Assembly: GCA_016716235.1 (NCBI GenBank)
Contig: JADJWS010000001.1
Span: 2,170,001 to 2,234,000 of the forward strand
Length of the DNA: 64,000 bases
Reading direction: 5' to 3'
From: Candidatus Defluviilinea gracilis
Lineage (GTDB): Bacteria > Chloroflexota > Anaerolineae > Anaerolineales > Villigracilaceae
How positions within the stretch are numbered: position 1 is the first letter of the stretch; every line of letters begins with the position of its first letter. The notes beneath the pieces were generated by a model that had not been told where the DNA came from, made no database searches, and saw only the letters and a list, made by a program, of their open reading frames with translations. Shown in pieces: positions 47,930 to 56,665 of this stretch. A program made the translations under genes and the position numbers.

Positions 47930-49129
47930 ATGCGAAAGTCACTTTTGCAGGTATTCGGTTTGTTGATCGTCCTTTCATTGGTTCTGGCGGCATGCGCCCC
48001 TGCTGTCGAGGAGGTGGGTGGGTTCCAGATCCCGGCTGTGGAAGACGGCAAGTTCAATATCGCGATGGTCTTGATCGGACCGCATGATGACGGCGGCTGG
48101 TCGCAGGCTCATTATGAAGGCTTGCTGTATGTGAAAGAGAATGTGCCGAACACGAACGTGGCATACATTGAGAACGTGCCCGAAGGCGCCGATTCGGAGC
48201 AGGTGTTCCGCGCGTTGGCGCGCAAGGGTTTCGACCTGATCATCGGCACGTCGTTCGGCTTTGGCGACCCGATGGAGATCGTGGCGGGCGAGTTCCCCGA
48301 CTCGATGTTCATTCATTTGACCGGCATTAAGTCGAACCAGAAGAACTTCGGCAACTTGATGGGCGCCATGGAAGATATGAAATATCTGGCTGGGATGCTG
48401 GCTGGCGCGCGCGCCAAGCAGGACGGCGAAACGAAACTCGGGTACATGGCGACCTTCCCAATCCCCGAAGAAGTGCGCCTGGGTAATGCGATTGCGTTGG
48501 GTATGAGGAAGACTTGTCCCGAATGTACGATGGATATTCGCTGGCTCAGCACGTGGCATGATCCTGTGATCGAGAAGGAAGCCGCGGCTTCGTTGTTCGA
48601 TGCCGGCGCGTATGTTGTGTTTACCGGCGCGGATACTCCCGCCGTTGCCGATGTGGCGATGGAGAAGGGCAAGTATGGCGTGACCTATGATTGGTACGGT
48701 TCGTGCAAAGTTGAGCGCTGTCTGACTGCGCCGTATTGGGTCTGGGGTCCCGAATATGCCCGCATCACCAAAGGCGTCATTGACGGCACGTACGTTCCCG
48801 GCTGGGACTATTTCGATGCTGAAACCGGTTCGCTGGGTTTGTACGGCTTCATGGAAGGACAGGAATTGACGCCGGGCGTTGCCGATCTTGATCCTGCCGT
48901 TATTCAGGAAGTGCGCGACATCCTTGCGCAGATGCTGGCTGGCGAGTTCACCCGCTTCGATGTGTTCAAGGGACCGATCAACGATAACAAGGGTAACGTG
49001 GTCCTGCCGGAGGGTCAGAGCCTCGAGCAGGTTGACCTCGATGCGTTCCCTGAGTTCGGTCTGCCGTGCAGTATCGATGTTTGTATGAAGTGGTGGGCAG
49101 AAGGCATCACCGCTGAGTTGCCGGAATAA
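47930..49129 (+). CDS. BMP-family ABC transporter substrate-binding lipoprotein
   Basis: The 399-residue protein starts with a lipoprotein signal (LSLVLAACAP, lipobox LAAC, Cys about residue 23). The mature part is of the BMP/PnrA family: NIAMVLIGPHDDGGWSQAHY near the start, LIIGTSFGFGDPM, KYLAGMLAGARAKQDGET, DAGAYVVFTGADTPAVADVA and GDG-free YDWYGSCKVERC. Members bind nucleosides or related compounds outside the membrane. It heads an importer operon with the ATPase and two permeases. AGGAGTAGAG precedes the ATG. Confidence 0.9.
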   Translation: MRKSLLQVFGLLIVLSLVLAACAPAVEEVGGFQIPAVEDGKFNIAMVLIGPHDDGGWSQAHYEGLLYVKENVPNTNVAYIENVPEGADSEQVFRALARKGFDLIIGTSFGFGDPMEIVAGEFPDSMFIHLTGIKSNQKNFGNLMGAMEDMKYLAGMLAGARAKQDGETKLGYMATFPIPEEVRLGNAIALGMRKTCPECTMDIRWLSTWHDPVIEKEAAASLFDAGAYVVFTGADTPAVADVAMEKGKYGVTYDWYGSCKVERCLTAPYWVWGPEYARITKGVIDGTYVPGWDYFDAETGSLGLYGFMEGQELTPGVADLDPAVIQEVRDILAQMLAGEFTRFDVFKGPINDNKGNVVLPEGQSLEQVDLDAFPEFGLPCSIDVCMKWWAEGITAELPE

Positions 49130-49143
49130 GCAAATTGACATGG

Positions 49144-49180
49144 ACGGGGCAGGGCTGTGAGGTTCTGCCCCGTTTTGTGT
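49144..49180 (+). terminator. hairpin between binding protein and ATPase genes
   Basis: ACGGGGCAG (49144-49152) pairs with CTGCCCCGT (49165-49173), followed by TTTTGTGT. Terminators placed after the binding-protein gene are typical of importer operons, where more binding protein than ATPase is needed. Confidence 0.75.
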
Positions 49181-49187
49181 AAGCGGA

Positions 49188-49266
49188 GACAAGTAGGCAA
49201 GTAAACAAGTAGATAAGTAAACTGGTAGACACGTGTGTACGTGTTTCCTGGTTTACCTGTTTACAT
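49188..49266. repeat. AAGTAAACAAGTAG tandem repeat
   Basis: Short repeats such as AAGTAGGCAAGTAAACAAG and GTAGATAAGTAAACTGG are followed by the inverse GGTTTACCTGTTTAC, with ACACGTGTGTACGTGT between them. It fills most of the gap before the ATPase gene start. Confidence 0.7.
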
Positions 49267-49283
49267 TTCCCCCGGAGTGTGCC

Positions 49284-50876
49284 GTGACCGCGAACCCAAC
49301 AACTGATTTACAACAGCCTCCCCTCGTCGTCGAAATGCGCGGCATTGTCAAGCGGTTTCCCGGCGTGCTTGCCAACGACCACGTGGATTTTGAATTACGC
49401 GCCGGGGAGATCCATGCCTTGTTGGGAGAGAACGGCGCGGGTAAAAGCACATTGATGAATGTATTGGCGGGGTTATACAAACAGGATGCCGGTAGCATCA
49501 AAATCAAAGGCAAGACGCTGGAATTTTCTTCCCCGCGCGATGCCATCAAAGCGGGGATTGGGATGGTGCATCAGCATTTCATGCTTGTCCCTTCGCAGAC
49601 CGTCACTGAAAATATTTTGTTGGGGTTGGACGAGCCTCGCTTCCTCATGCGTTTGAGCGAATACGATAAAAAGATTTCTGATCTTGGCGATCAATATGGA
49701 TTGAAGGTTGACCCGCGCGCGAAGATCTGGCAGCTTTCAGTGGGCGAACAACAACGAGTGGAGTTGTTGAAGATGCTTTATCGCGGCGCGGAGGTTCTCG
49801 TAATGGATGAGCCAACCGCCGTCCTCGCGCCGCAGGAAATTGACGTGTTGTTCGAGACGTTGCGCTCGATGGTTACGCAAGGCAAATCGGTGATCTTCAT
49901 CAGCCATAAATTAAACGAGGTCGCCTCCATCGCGGACCGCGTCAGCGTGTTGCGGCGCGGCAAGGTGACCGCTTCGGGAGTCCCTGCCAAAGGTGTGAGC
50001 AAGCAGGAACTCGCCAGCATGATGGTGGGACGCGAAGTGGTGTTGTTCGTGGATAAAAAGCCGAAAGAGGCGGGCAAGCTCATTCTCGACGTGAAAGATG
50101 TCCATGCGGAGAACGATAAGGGATTGCCCGCGTTGCGCGGATTGTCCTTGCAAGTGCGCGCGGGCGAGATCGTTGGCATCGCCGGCGTGGCTGGAAATGG
50201 ACAGATCGAGTTGTCGCAGGTGATCGCCGGTCTGCGCAAGTGTAAACAAGGGGATGTGGTGTTGAACGGCGATAAGGTCAGCAACCGCGATACTTTGTTT
50301 GGAATTCAACACGGCATGTCGTATGTGCCGGAGGATCGCACACATGTCGGCAGTTCGCCCAACTTGAGCGTGACCGACAACGTCATCATGAAAAATTATC
50401 GCAAAGCGCCCATCTCGAAAGGTTCGATGATCGACATGAACGCGGCGTCGAAATTTGCTCAGCAACTCAAGGAAGCGTACGACATCATCGTGCCGACGGT
50501 CAACACGCCCGTGCGTCTGCTCTCCGGTGGCAATCTTCAACGCGTCATTCTGGCGCGCGAGATTTCGGGGCATCCCAACTTTATGGTGGCTGTCCAACCA
50601 ACGCGCGGGTTGGATGTGGGCGCGATCGAGGGAGTCCACCGCTTGTTGTTGACTCAACGCGAGGCGGATGCGGCGGTGTTGTTGATCTCGGAAGAGTTGG
50701 ATGAGTTGCTTGCGCTGAGCGACCGCGTCTACGTGATCTACGAGGGGAGAATCATGGGGGAGGTAAAGGTGGGGGCGGGCGAACCAGACGAAAGGTTGGT
50801 CGAAGCGATTGGTCTGATGATGACCGGCACGCCGCTGGAACAAATCCACAAAGAAGGAGTCGCGTCGCATGGCTGA
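49284..50876 (+). CDS. ABC transporter ATPase of the BMP importer
   Basis: The roughly 530-residue protein has two ABC domains in one chain, as in nucleoside and sugar importers. Domain 1 has Walker A GENGAGKST (about residue 45), signature LSVGEQQRVELLK and Walker B VLVMDEPTAVL. Domain 2 is less conserved: its P-loop is degenerate (GVAGNGQIELS), with signature LLSGGNLQRVILA and a weak Walker B (NFMVAVQPTRGLD). GTG at 49284, 5 nt after CCGGAG, is preferred over an upstream ATG at 49233 inside a repeat. It overlaps the permease gene by 8 bp. Confidence 0.92.
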   Translation: MTANPTTDLQQPPLVVEMRGIVKRFPGVLANDHVDFELRAGEIHALLGENGAGKSTLMNVLAGLYKQDAGSIKIKGKTLEFSSPRDAIKAGIGMVHQHFMLVPSQTVTENILLGLDEPRFLMRLSEYDKKISDLGDQYGLKVDPRAKIWQLSVGEQQRVELLKMLYRGAEVLVMDEPTAVLAPQEIDVLFETLRSMVTQGKSVIFISHKLNEVASIADRVSVLRRGKVTASGVPAKGVSKQELASMMVGREVVLFVDKKPKEAGKLILDVKDVHAENDKGLPALRGLSLQVRAGEIVGIAGVAGNGQIELSQVIAGLRKCKQGDVVLNGDKVSNRDTLFGIQHGMSYVPEDRTHVGSSPNLSVTDNVIMKNYRKAPISKGSMIDMNAASKFAQQLKEAYDIIVPTVNTPVRLLSGGNLQRVILAREISGHPNFMVAVQPTRGLDVGAIEGVHRLLLTQREADAAVLLISEELDELLALSDRVYVIYEGRIMGEVKVGAGEPDERLVEAIGLMMTGTPLEQIHKEGVASHG

Positions 50877-51993
50877 ATCCGCGTTGACGAAAAAACGAAT
50901 CGGGTGGCGAGTCAAACTCGAACCGAGGCTCGACGAACCGACCCGAAAAGAATCGCTGATGATCTCGCTCGGCGCGGTGGCGGTCGCTTTAATTCTGGGC
51001 GGCGTGGTAATCGCCTCTGTCGGAGGCAATCCGTTCGTCACTTATTATTATATTGCGCGCGCGGCGTTTGGAAGTGTCGGCGTGCTTTCGGACACGATCG
51101 TGAAAGCGACGCCGATCATCCTGACCGCGCTGGCTTGCACGATCGCGTTCCGCATGAAGTTGTGGAATATCGGCGCGGAGGGACAGTTCATCATGGGCGC
51201 GTGGGGCGCGAGCGCGATCGTGCTTGCGCCGGCGCTCGCGCCCGAATCGCCGCGCTGGATGTTCATCCCGTTGATGGCTCTGGCAGGGATGGGCATGGGC
51301 GCGCTGTGGGGGGTGATCCCGGGCTATCTCAAAGCGAAGTTCAACGTGAATGAGATCATCAGTTCGTTGATGTTGAATTACATCGCGGTCTCATGGGTGA
51401 ACTTTTGGATCTTCGGCGTGTGGAGCGAGGGCGGATTTCAGATGAGTCCGAAGTTCCCTGTGAACGCCTCCCTGCCGCGCTTGTCGGATTATGCTTCGAC
51501 GATCCCATTTCTGCGCGGACTCACCACACATGCCGGTTTGTTATTCGGCGTTGCGGCGGCGGTCATTTTGTGGTTCATCGTGTATCGGAGTCGCTGGGGG
51601 TATGAGATCCGTTTGATCGGCGATAACCCTCATGCGGCGAAATACGCCGGGGTGAACATTGTGAAGAACACGATTCTGGTGATGGCGCTTTCGGGCGCGC
51701 TGGCTGGGCTGGGCGGTATGAGTGAAGTGTCGGGCGTTGTCCGCCGGTTGCAGACCGCGCCTCTCAACGCGGGGTATGGCTTCACCGGTATCATCGTGGC
51801 GTGGCTGGCGAAGTTGAATCCGCTGGCGATCATCGTCGTTTCGATCTTGTTCGGCGCGTTGATTCTGGCGGGGCGCGAGATCCAGCCTTCGGGCATCCCG
51901 AAAATGATTCAAGGTATTATCCTCGTGTGTTTGATCGCGAGCGATTTTCTGTTGCGCTATCGCGCGCGGGTTGTGAAAGGTGAAGAGGAATAA
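50869..51993 (+). CDS. ABC transporter permease, BMP importer subunit 1
   Basis: The 374-residue permease is of the BPD_transp_2 type, with about ten membrane helices. The conserved segment KLWNIGAEGQFIMGAWGAS (about residues 99-117) is typical, as is AKFNVNEIISSLMLNYIAVS (about 160-180). It has a longer N-terminus than its partner at 52438. The pair forms the channel for a nucleoside-type substrate. Its stop is followed by a 444-bp repeat-rich gap before the second permease. Confidence 0.92.
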   Translation: MAESALTKKRIGWRVKLEPRLDEPTRKESLMISLGAVAVALILGGVVIASVGGNPFVTYYYIARAAFGSVGVLSDTIVKATPIILTALACTIAFRMKLWNIGAEGQFIMGAWGASAIVLAPALAPESPRWMFIPLMALAGMGMGALWGVIPGYLKAKFNVNEIISSLMLNYIAVSWVNFWIFGVWSEGGFQMSPKFPVNASLPRLSDYASTIPFLRGLTTHAGLLFGVAAAVILWFIVYRSRWGYEIRLIGDNPHAAKYAGVNIVKNTILVMALSGALAGLGGMSEVSGVVRRLQTAPLNAGYGFTGIIVAWLAKLNPLAIIVVSILFGALILAGREIQPSGIPKMIQGIILVCLIASDFLLRYRARVVKGEEE

Positions 51994-52029
51994 ATTTATT
52001 AAGTGATGTTGCGCAGTTTTGCTTCGGCA

Positions 52030-52400
52030 GTGAACCGTCCACGAATAAAACCACGAATTTACGAATGGCAGCGCGTCAATTCGTTTACATGTGCCCGTTA
52101 GGGTATTCGTGCAAATTCGTGGACGGTAATCACAACTGCGAAAGAACATCTCTCCGCCAAAAACAACCCTGCATACGGCGGCTTATTAACCGCTTTTTGA
52201 AACACGGAGTCACGGAGACACTGAGAAAGAAAATAAAAAAACTCCGCGACTCACATGTCCCGATGTTTTTCGGGAGCGCCTTCGTGGTTAAGGATTTGAG
52301 ATTTTTGCAGGATAGTCATTCGTAGGTCAGGCTTTTAGCCTGACGTGCTTCTAGCATTTGACATATGGCGGGTTAAAAACCCGCCCTACAAATACTTATG
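52030..52400. repeat. repeat island between the two permease genes
   Basis: The 444-bp gap is packed with unrelated inverted repeats. ACCGTCCACGAAT (about 52030) pairs with ATTCGTGGACGGT (about 52113). An ACGGAGTCACGGAGACACTG unit (about 52205) is followed by ACTCCGCGACTCAC. GTCAGGCTTTTAGCCTGAC (about 52326) and GGCGGGTTAAAAACCCGCC (about 52367) are simple hairpins. No gene is seen. Confidence 0.75.
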
Positions 52401-52437
52401 CAAGAGGTTGAATAGGAATCATCGGAGAAATTATTTT

Positions 52438-53406
52438 ATGGATCCCATCGTTATTCTTCAGGCAGGCGTCGCCAGCGGAACCGTGCTCCTCTTTGCCACC
52501 TTGGGCGAAGTATTAGCCGAACGCTCTGGCGTGCTGAACCTCGGCGTGGAAGGCATGATGTTGATCGGCGCGATGACCGCCTTCAGCACGACCATCGCCA
52601 CCGGCAACCCGTGGATCGGCGTGCTTGCCGCGATGATCGTGGCGGGCTTGCTTAGTCAGATCCACGCGTTCATTTCCATCACTCTGCAAGCCGATCAAGT
52701 GGTGAGCGGGCTTGCGCTCACGCTCGTTGGAGCGGGCATCAGTCTTGTGTTAGGCGAAGGCTTGAGCAAGGCGGGGACGGTTTCGCTCATGCCGAGTTTT
52801 TCCATCCCGTTGCTTGCGCTCATCCCGGTCATCGGTCCGATCTTCTTTACCAACCAAAGCGTATTGGTTTACATTGGATATTTACTGACGCCGCTCGCAT
52901 GGTATTACATCAACCACACCCGCCCGGGTTTGCATCTTCGCGCAGTGGGTGAGTATCCCTCCGCGGCAGACGCGCTCGGCATCAACGTTTTTCGTTTGCG
53001 TTACGCGTACGTCTTCGTCGGTGGGATGCTGGCGGGGCTGGGCGGCGCGTCGATTAGTCTGGCAGTCGCGCCCGGCTGGTTCAGCGAACTGACCACGGGC
53101 GGGCAGGGCTGGATCGCGGTCGGACTCGTCATCTTCGCGCAGTGGGATCCGATCCGCGCGGCGATCGGTTCGTACGCGTTTGGCGCGCTCCGTCGTCTCA
53201 TCCTCGACATTCAAGGTCCGCTCACCCTGCTCGGCTTTGACAATCCCTTTTACTACAACTCCTACCTCGGTTTCTTTTTGCAGATGATTCCCTACGCGTT
53301 CACGGTCATTGTGCTGGTGATCGGCTCGCGCGAATCGATCCGCAAACGTCTTGGCGCGCCCGCCGCGTTGGGCGTCCCGTACATTCGCGGCGAGAGAGGC
53401 AAGTAA
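52438..53406 (+). CDS. ABC transporter permease, BMP importer subunit 2
   Basis: The 322-residue permease has about eight to nine spans and the segment GVLNLGVEGMMLIGAMTAF (about residues 29-47), which parallels the KLWNIGAEGQ segment of its partner. It also has HLRAVGEYPSAADALGINVF (about 162-181). It pairs with 50869-51993 to complete the importer. The ATG at 52438 follows CGGAGAAATT; a longer frame upstream reads the repeat island. Confidence 0.92.
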   Translation: MDPIVILQAGVASGTVLLFATLGEVLAERSGVLNLGVEGMMLIGAMTAFSTTIATGNPWIGVLAAMIVAGLLSQIHAFISITLQADQVVSGLALTLVGAGISLVLGEGLSKAGTVSLMPSFSIPLLALIPVIGPIFFTNQSVLVYIGYLLTPLAWYYINHTRPGLHLRAVGEYPSAADALGINVFRLRYAYVFVGGMLAGLGGASISLAVAPGWFSELTTGGQGWIAVGLVIFAQWDPIRAAIGSYAFGALRRLILDIQGPLTLLGFDNPFYYNSYLGFFLQMIPYAFTVIVLVIGSRESIRKRLGAPAALGVPYIRGERGK

Positions 53407-53476
53407 TTTTTACCGAGAAGGGCAAAGATCGTGAAGGAAAGAGTAAGTCTTCACATTTGCCGCGTTCAAGAAAATA

Positions 53477-54907
53477 ATGCTGGATCACATCGCCTCCACT
53501 CTCCGCGAACAATGCGGACTCCATAAAGACAGACCCATCATTGCGGGCGTATCCGGCGGACCCGATAGCTTGTGTTTAATGAATGTGCTTCGCGCCGAGG
53601 GCTATCGAGTCATCGTCGCGCACTTCAACCACAAACTGCGTAACGATTCCGACGCGGATGCCAACACAGTCGAGCAAGCCGCGGGACGACTCAACCTCAA
53701 GTGGGTGATCGAAAATGGCGATGTGCGCGCTTTTGCCAGCGCGGAAAAACTATCGATCGAAGAAGCCGCGCGGATATTGCGTTATCGCTTTCTAATGAAG
53801 CAGGCTCGCCGTTACAAGGCGCAAGCTGTGGCAGTGGGTCACACGGCAGACGACCAGGTCGAAACCGTGCTCATGCACTTTGTTCGCGGCGCGGGCTTGG
53901 CGGGCTTGAAAGGCATGAGCCACCGCGCGATCATTCACATGTTCGACGATGAAATCCCCATTGTGCGCCCATTGCTCGATGTCTGGCGCGAAGAGACGGT
54001 CGTCTATTGCGCGGCAAACGGGTTTCGTCCGCGACACGACCCCAGCAACGCCTCGCTCGATTTTTTTCGCAACCGCTTGCGTCACCTGCTCATCCCCACT
54101 CTCGAATCATACAACCCGCGTTTCCGCGAGACGATCTGGCGCACATCGAAATCGCTGGCAGGCGATCACGAAATCCTGGTCAACGCGCTCGATGACGCAT
54201 GGAAGGATGTCGTCGCCCAGGAAACAGCGGACTTCGTCGCCTTCGATATTTCCGCATTCGCCCAACAACGCGTCGGACTCCAAAGGAACCTGATTCGCCG
54301 CGCTATGGGGCATCTTCACCCCGACAACCTCGACGCGAGCTATGCCACCCTCGAACGCGCTGTCAATTTCATCGCAGACTCCGAGCATCCCACGCGCATG
54401 GATTTGTCGAAGGGTTTACATTTGTTGCGCGAAGGATCGTTGCTCTACGTTGTGCAGGGTCACATCACGCTCCCTGTGGAACGCTGGCCCCAACTTCCTC
54501 AAGGGCAATCGATGATCTCGTTGAGTATCCCCGGTCAGGTGGAATTATCGGGCGGTTGGAGACTCAACTGTGAACGCTGGAATATTGCCTCGCTTGCCAT
54601 GGAAGAAGCAAAAGCGAATGAAGATCCGTTCCAGGTGTGGTTGGATGCGCAGGAATTATCTGGCTCGCTTGAACTCCGCGCTCGGGAGGACGGCGACCGC
54701 TTCGAGCCGCTCGGCATGGACGGTCACGAGGCGAAACTTTCCGATTTCTTTATCAACGTGAAACTGCCCCAGCGCGCGCGCGACCGCTGGCCCCTCTTAT
54801 GTATTGGCGAGCGCGTGGTGTGGGTGCCCGGCTACCGCCTTGCGCATCCGTTTCGTTTAACGGAATCCACAAGGCAGGCGGTCTACTTCTCATTGACCAG
54901 AGATTGA
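53477..54907 (+). CDS. tilS: tRNA(Ile)-lysidine synthase
   Basis: The 476-residue enzyme attaches lysine to C34 of the tRNA-Ile that reads AUA. The N-terminal PP-loop ATPase motif is IIAGVSGGPDSLCLMNVL (about residues 22-39). VAVGHTADDQVETVLMHFVRG and RPLLDVWREETVVYC are typical of TilS, as is the linker with NRLRHLLIPTLESYNP. The C-terminal domain contains GDRFEPLGMDGHEAKLSDFF. It lies 70 bp after the importer operon. Confidence 0.94.
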   Translation: MLDHIASTLREQCGLHKDRPIIAGVSGGPDSLCLMNVLRAEGYRVIVAHFNHKLRNDSDADANTVEQAAGRLNLKWVIENGDVRAFASAEKLSIEEAARILRYRFLMKQARRYKAQAVAVGHTADDQVETVLMHFVRGAGLAGLKGMSHRAIIHMFDDEIPIVRPLLDVWREETVVYCAANGFRPRHDPSNASLDFFRNRLRHLLIPTLESYNPRFRETIWRTSKSLAGDHEILVNALDDAWKDVVAQETADFVAFDISAFAQQRVGLQRNLIRRAMGHLHPDNLDASYATLERAVNFIADSEHPTRMDLSKGLHLLREGSLLYVVQGHITLPVERWPQLPQGQSMISLSIPGQVELSGGWRLNCERWNIASLAMEEAKANEDPFQVWLDAQELSGSLELRAREDGDRFEPLGMDGHEAKLSDFFINVKLPQRARDRWPLLCIGERVVWVPGYRLAHPFRLTESTRQAVYFSLTRD

Positions 54908-54933
54908 TTCACCCCAAGGAACACAAAGGGCGC

Positions 54934-55827
54934 TTAGGTATTCCCCGCAAGTTTTTGCAACTTAATGAACAACTCGCGCCATTGGATCTTCGACACGCCA
55001 AGTTTCTGGCGGATCGCATCCGGTTCCACACCGGCGCGATAATCGTTGAGGGCGCATGTCCAGCGGCACATGTCGAAGGAGAGGTGCTTGTTGAGTCCCG
55101 CTTCGTTGCTGACGTCTTCGAGCAGGTATTCCAATCGTCGTTGCGACCACGGAAAGAGTTTGTCCTCCGGCTTGTACTGGGCGGCATATTCCTCGTAGGC
55201 GGGAACCCAGTCTTCGGGCAGAGTGATCTTCCGTTCCTTGTAGCGATTCGCGGGGGTCGCATATTTGATGAAGACTTGCAGTCCGTTGGGCGAATCCAGT
55301 TCGAGATGCTCGAGTTTGATTCCGAGAGTCTCGCTCTTTTTGATCCCCGTTGACAATAACAAATACACCAACGCGTACGGACGCGCATCGGGCTTCGCGG
55401 CGCGGCGGTGACGATCTGCGGCGAGGAGAACTTCATCGTATTCTTTGGGAGTCAGCACAGTTGGGATGGGACTGATGGCAGAGCGTTGCGCCACCTTCTC
55501 GGCTGGGTCAACGACCAACGCGCCGAACTTATGCAACCAGCGAAACAGCGATTTGACCGCCGTGATGCGCCGCGCCAACGTCTTGGGACTGCATGGCACG
55601 TCGCGCTCTTTTTCCATCCATTCGAAGTAGCGGTTGAGTTCTTTGGTGGTCACTTTGCCGATGGTAACGTCTTCAGGCAGGAAGGTGGTGAGCAGGCGCA
55701 CATCCGACAGGAAAGCTTTGATCGTGTTCGGCGAGCGTCCCTGGTCAGCGAGGTAACTCTCCCACGAGTTGATCGCGGTAACGAGCGGCGTGTTCTGGTT
55801 TAGGTGCGAGGCAATTTTCTCAGGCAT
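54934..55827 (-). CDS. tyrosine-recombinase homologue lacking catalytic residues
   Basis: The 297-residue protein has the Xer/integrase layout: a SAM-like N-terminal core-binding domain (SWESYLADQGRSPNTIKAFL, about residues 21-40) and a C-terminal catalytic-type domain (VLTPKEYDEVLLAA, YALVYLLLSTGIKKSETLGI). Alignment to XerD suggests R148 is Lys163, H244 is Asp252, H270 is Val278 and Y279 is Phe287; only Arg255 and probably a basic residue near RYKERK remain. It therefore should not cleave DNA by the usual mechanism and may only bind it. It is not flanked by att sites. Confidence 0.75.
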   Translation of the reverse strand: MPEKIASHLNQNTPLVTAINSWESYLADQGRSPNTIKAFLSDVRLLTTFLPEDVTIGKVTTKELNRYFEWMEKERDVPCSPKTLARRITAVKSLFRWLHKFGALVVDPAEKVAQRSAISPIPTVLTPKEYDEVLLAADRHRRAAKPDARPYALVYLLLSTGIKKSETLGIKLEHLELDSPNGLQVFIKYATPANRYKERKITLPEDWVPAYEEYAAQYKPEDKLFPWSQRRLEYLLEDVSNEAGLNKHLSFDMCRWTCALNDYRAGVEPDAIRQKLGVSKIQWRELFIKLQKLAGNT

Positions 55828-55879
55828 GACATCTCCTCTTGTTCGTGTAGTTTAGCCGAGGAAAGAGGAGGTGTCAAAG

Positions 55880-56015
55880 GGGGAAAAATCGGTTGGAAAA
55901 AAGGGGGGCCCAAAAAAAGGGGGGGGTGGCCCCCGCCCCCCCCCCCCCCCGCGGGGGGGGGAATTTCGGAGAGGAAGGGGGGGGGGGGGGGGGGGGGGAG
56001 AAAAAAAAAAAAAAT
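55880..56015. other. poly-G/poly-C anomalous patch
   Basis: The gap between the recombinase homologue and SUI1 has G and C homopolymers up to about 25 bases and a run of about 14 A. Short open frames within it read as glycine or proline strings and are spurious. Together with the smaller patch at 38026-38105 it looks like a base-calling or assembly artefact. Confidence 0.7.
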
Positions 56016-56084
56016 GCGATTGCCCTAAGGTGTCAACGGAGAAGTTTGATGATTACCATTGCTTATAATACAATCTGAATTACT

Positions 56085-56414
56085 ATGCCTACCAACAAAA
56101 CCGTCTGGTCCTCCGAGCAGGGCGACTTGCGAAAATCGCCATCTCCCTCATCGAGAGGGAGTCTTCCCCCTCAGCAACAAACCATCTACCTCCACCGCGA
56201 ATCGGCGGGACGCGGCGGCAAGGCGGTGACGTTGGTGAGGAATCTTGTGTTATCGGCGGATGAGATGAAGTCGCTGGCGAAGAGGCTCAAGCAGGAGTGC
56301 GGCACAGGCGGAACGGTGAAGGACGGGGTGATCGAAATCCAAGGGGAGCATCGCGAGAAGATCGCGGGTTTGCTTATGAAGTTGGGATATAAAGTAAAAA
56401 TCGCAGGTGGGTAA
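56085..56414 (+). CDS. SUI1/eIF1-family translation factor
   Basis: The 109-residue protein matches the bacterial YciH/eIF1-like family, which helps choose start codons. It has QTIYLHRESAGRGGKAVTLV (about residues 37-56), the KRLKQECGTGGTVKDGVIEI core and the C-terminal GYKVKIAGG. Residues about 18-28 (RKSPSPSSRGS) may derive from a CTCCCTCATCGAGAGGGAG hairpin, but linkers in this family vary, so this is uncertain. Confidence 0.88.
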   Translation: MPTNKTVWSSEQGDLRKSPSPSSRGSLPPQQQTIYLHRESAGRGGKAVTLVRNLVLSADEMKSLAKRLKQECGTGGTVKDGVIEIQGEHREKIAGLLMKLGYKVKIAGG

Positions 56415-56537
56415 ATTTGTAGACAGGAATTATAAAACTGTCAGGTAGGTAGGATTATTCTTGTGGTTAAGGATTCAGCCACGGATACTTCGACACTCCT
56501 TTCAGGCTCAGTACAAGTTTCACGAATTTGCGCGAAA

Positions 56538-56575
56538 AAAGCCGACCAAGTTGAATCTGGTCGGCTTTCGCTTTA
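56538..56575 (+). terminator. Rho-independent terminator after SUI1
   Basis: AAAGCCGACCA (56538-56548) pairs with TGGTCGGCTTT (56558-56568), followed by CGCTTT. GCCACGGAT (56476-56484) and ATCCGTGGC (56615-56623) form a larger inverted repeat around it. Confidence 0.75.
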
Positions 56576-56665
56576 CGCGATTCGGGAAAAACAAAATCCG
56601 TGAGAATCTGTGAAATCCGTGGCTAATTACTTAAAGATTAAATTGGGAGGCAAGTCATCTCCTTG

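Noticed and set aside
54934..55827. Genomic island ending at the recombinase homologue
   Set aside because: No tRNA, direct repeat or phage gene is adjacent, and the protein lacks catalytic residues, so an integrative element is not supported.
55804..56078. Three overlapping short frames rich in Gly, Lys and Pro
   Set aside because: They read through homopolymer runs that look like artefacts; different frames all stay open for the same reason.
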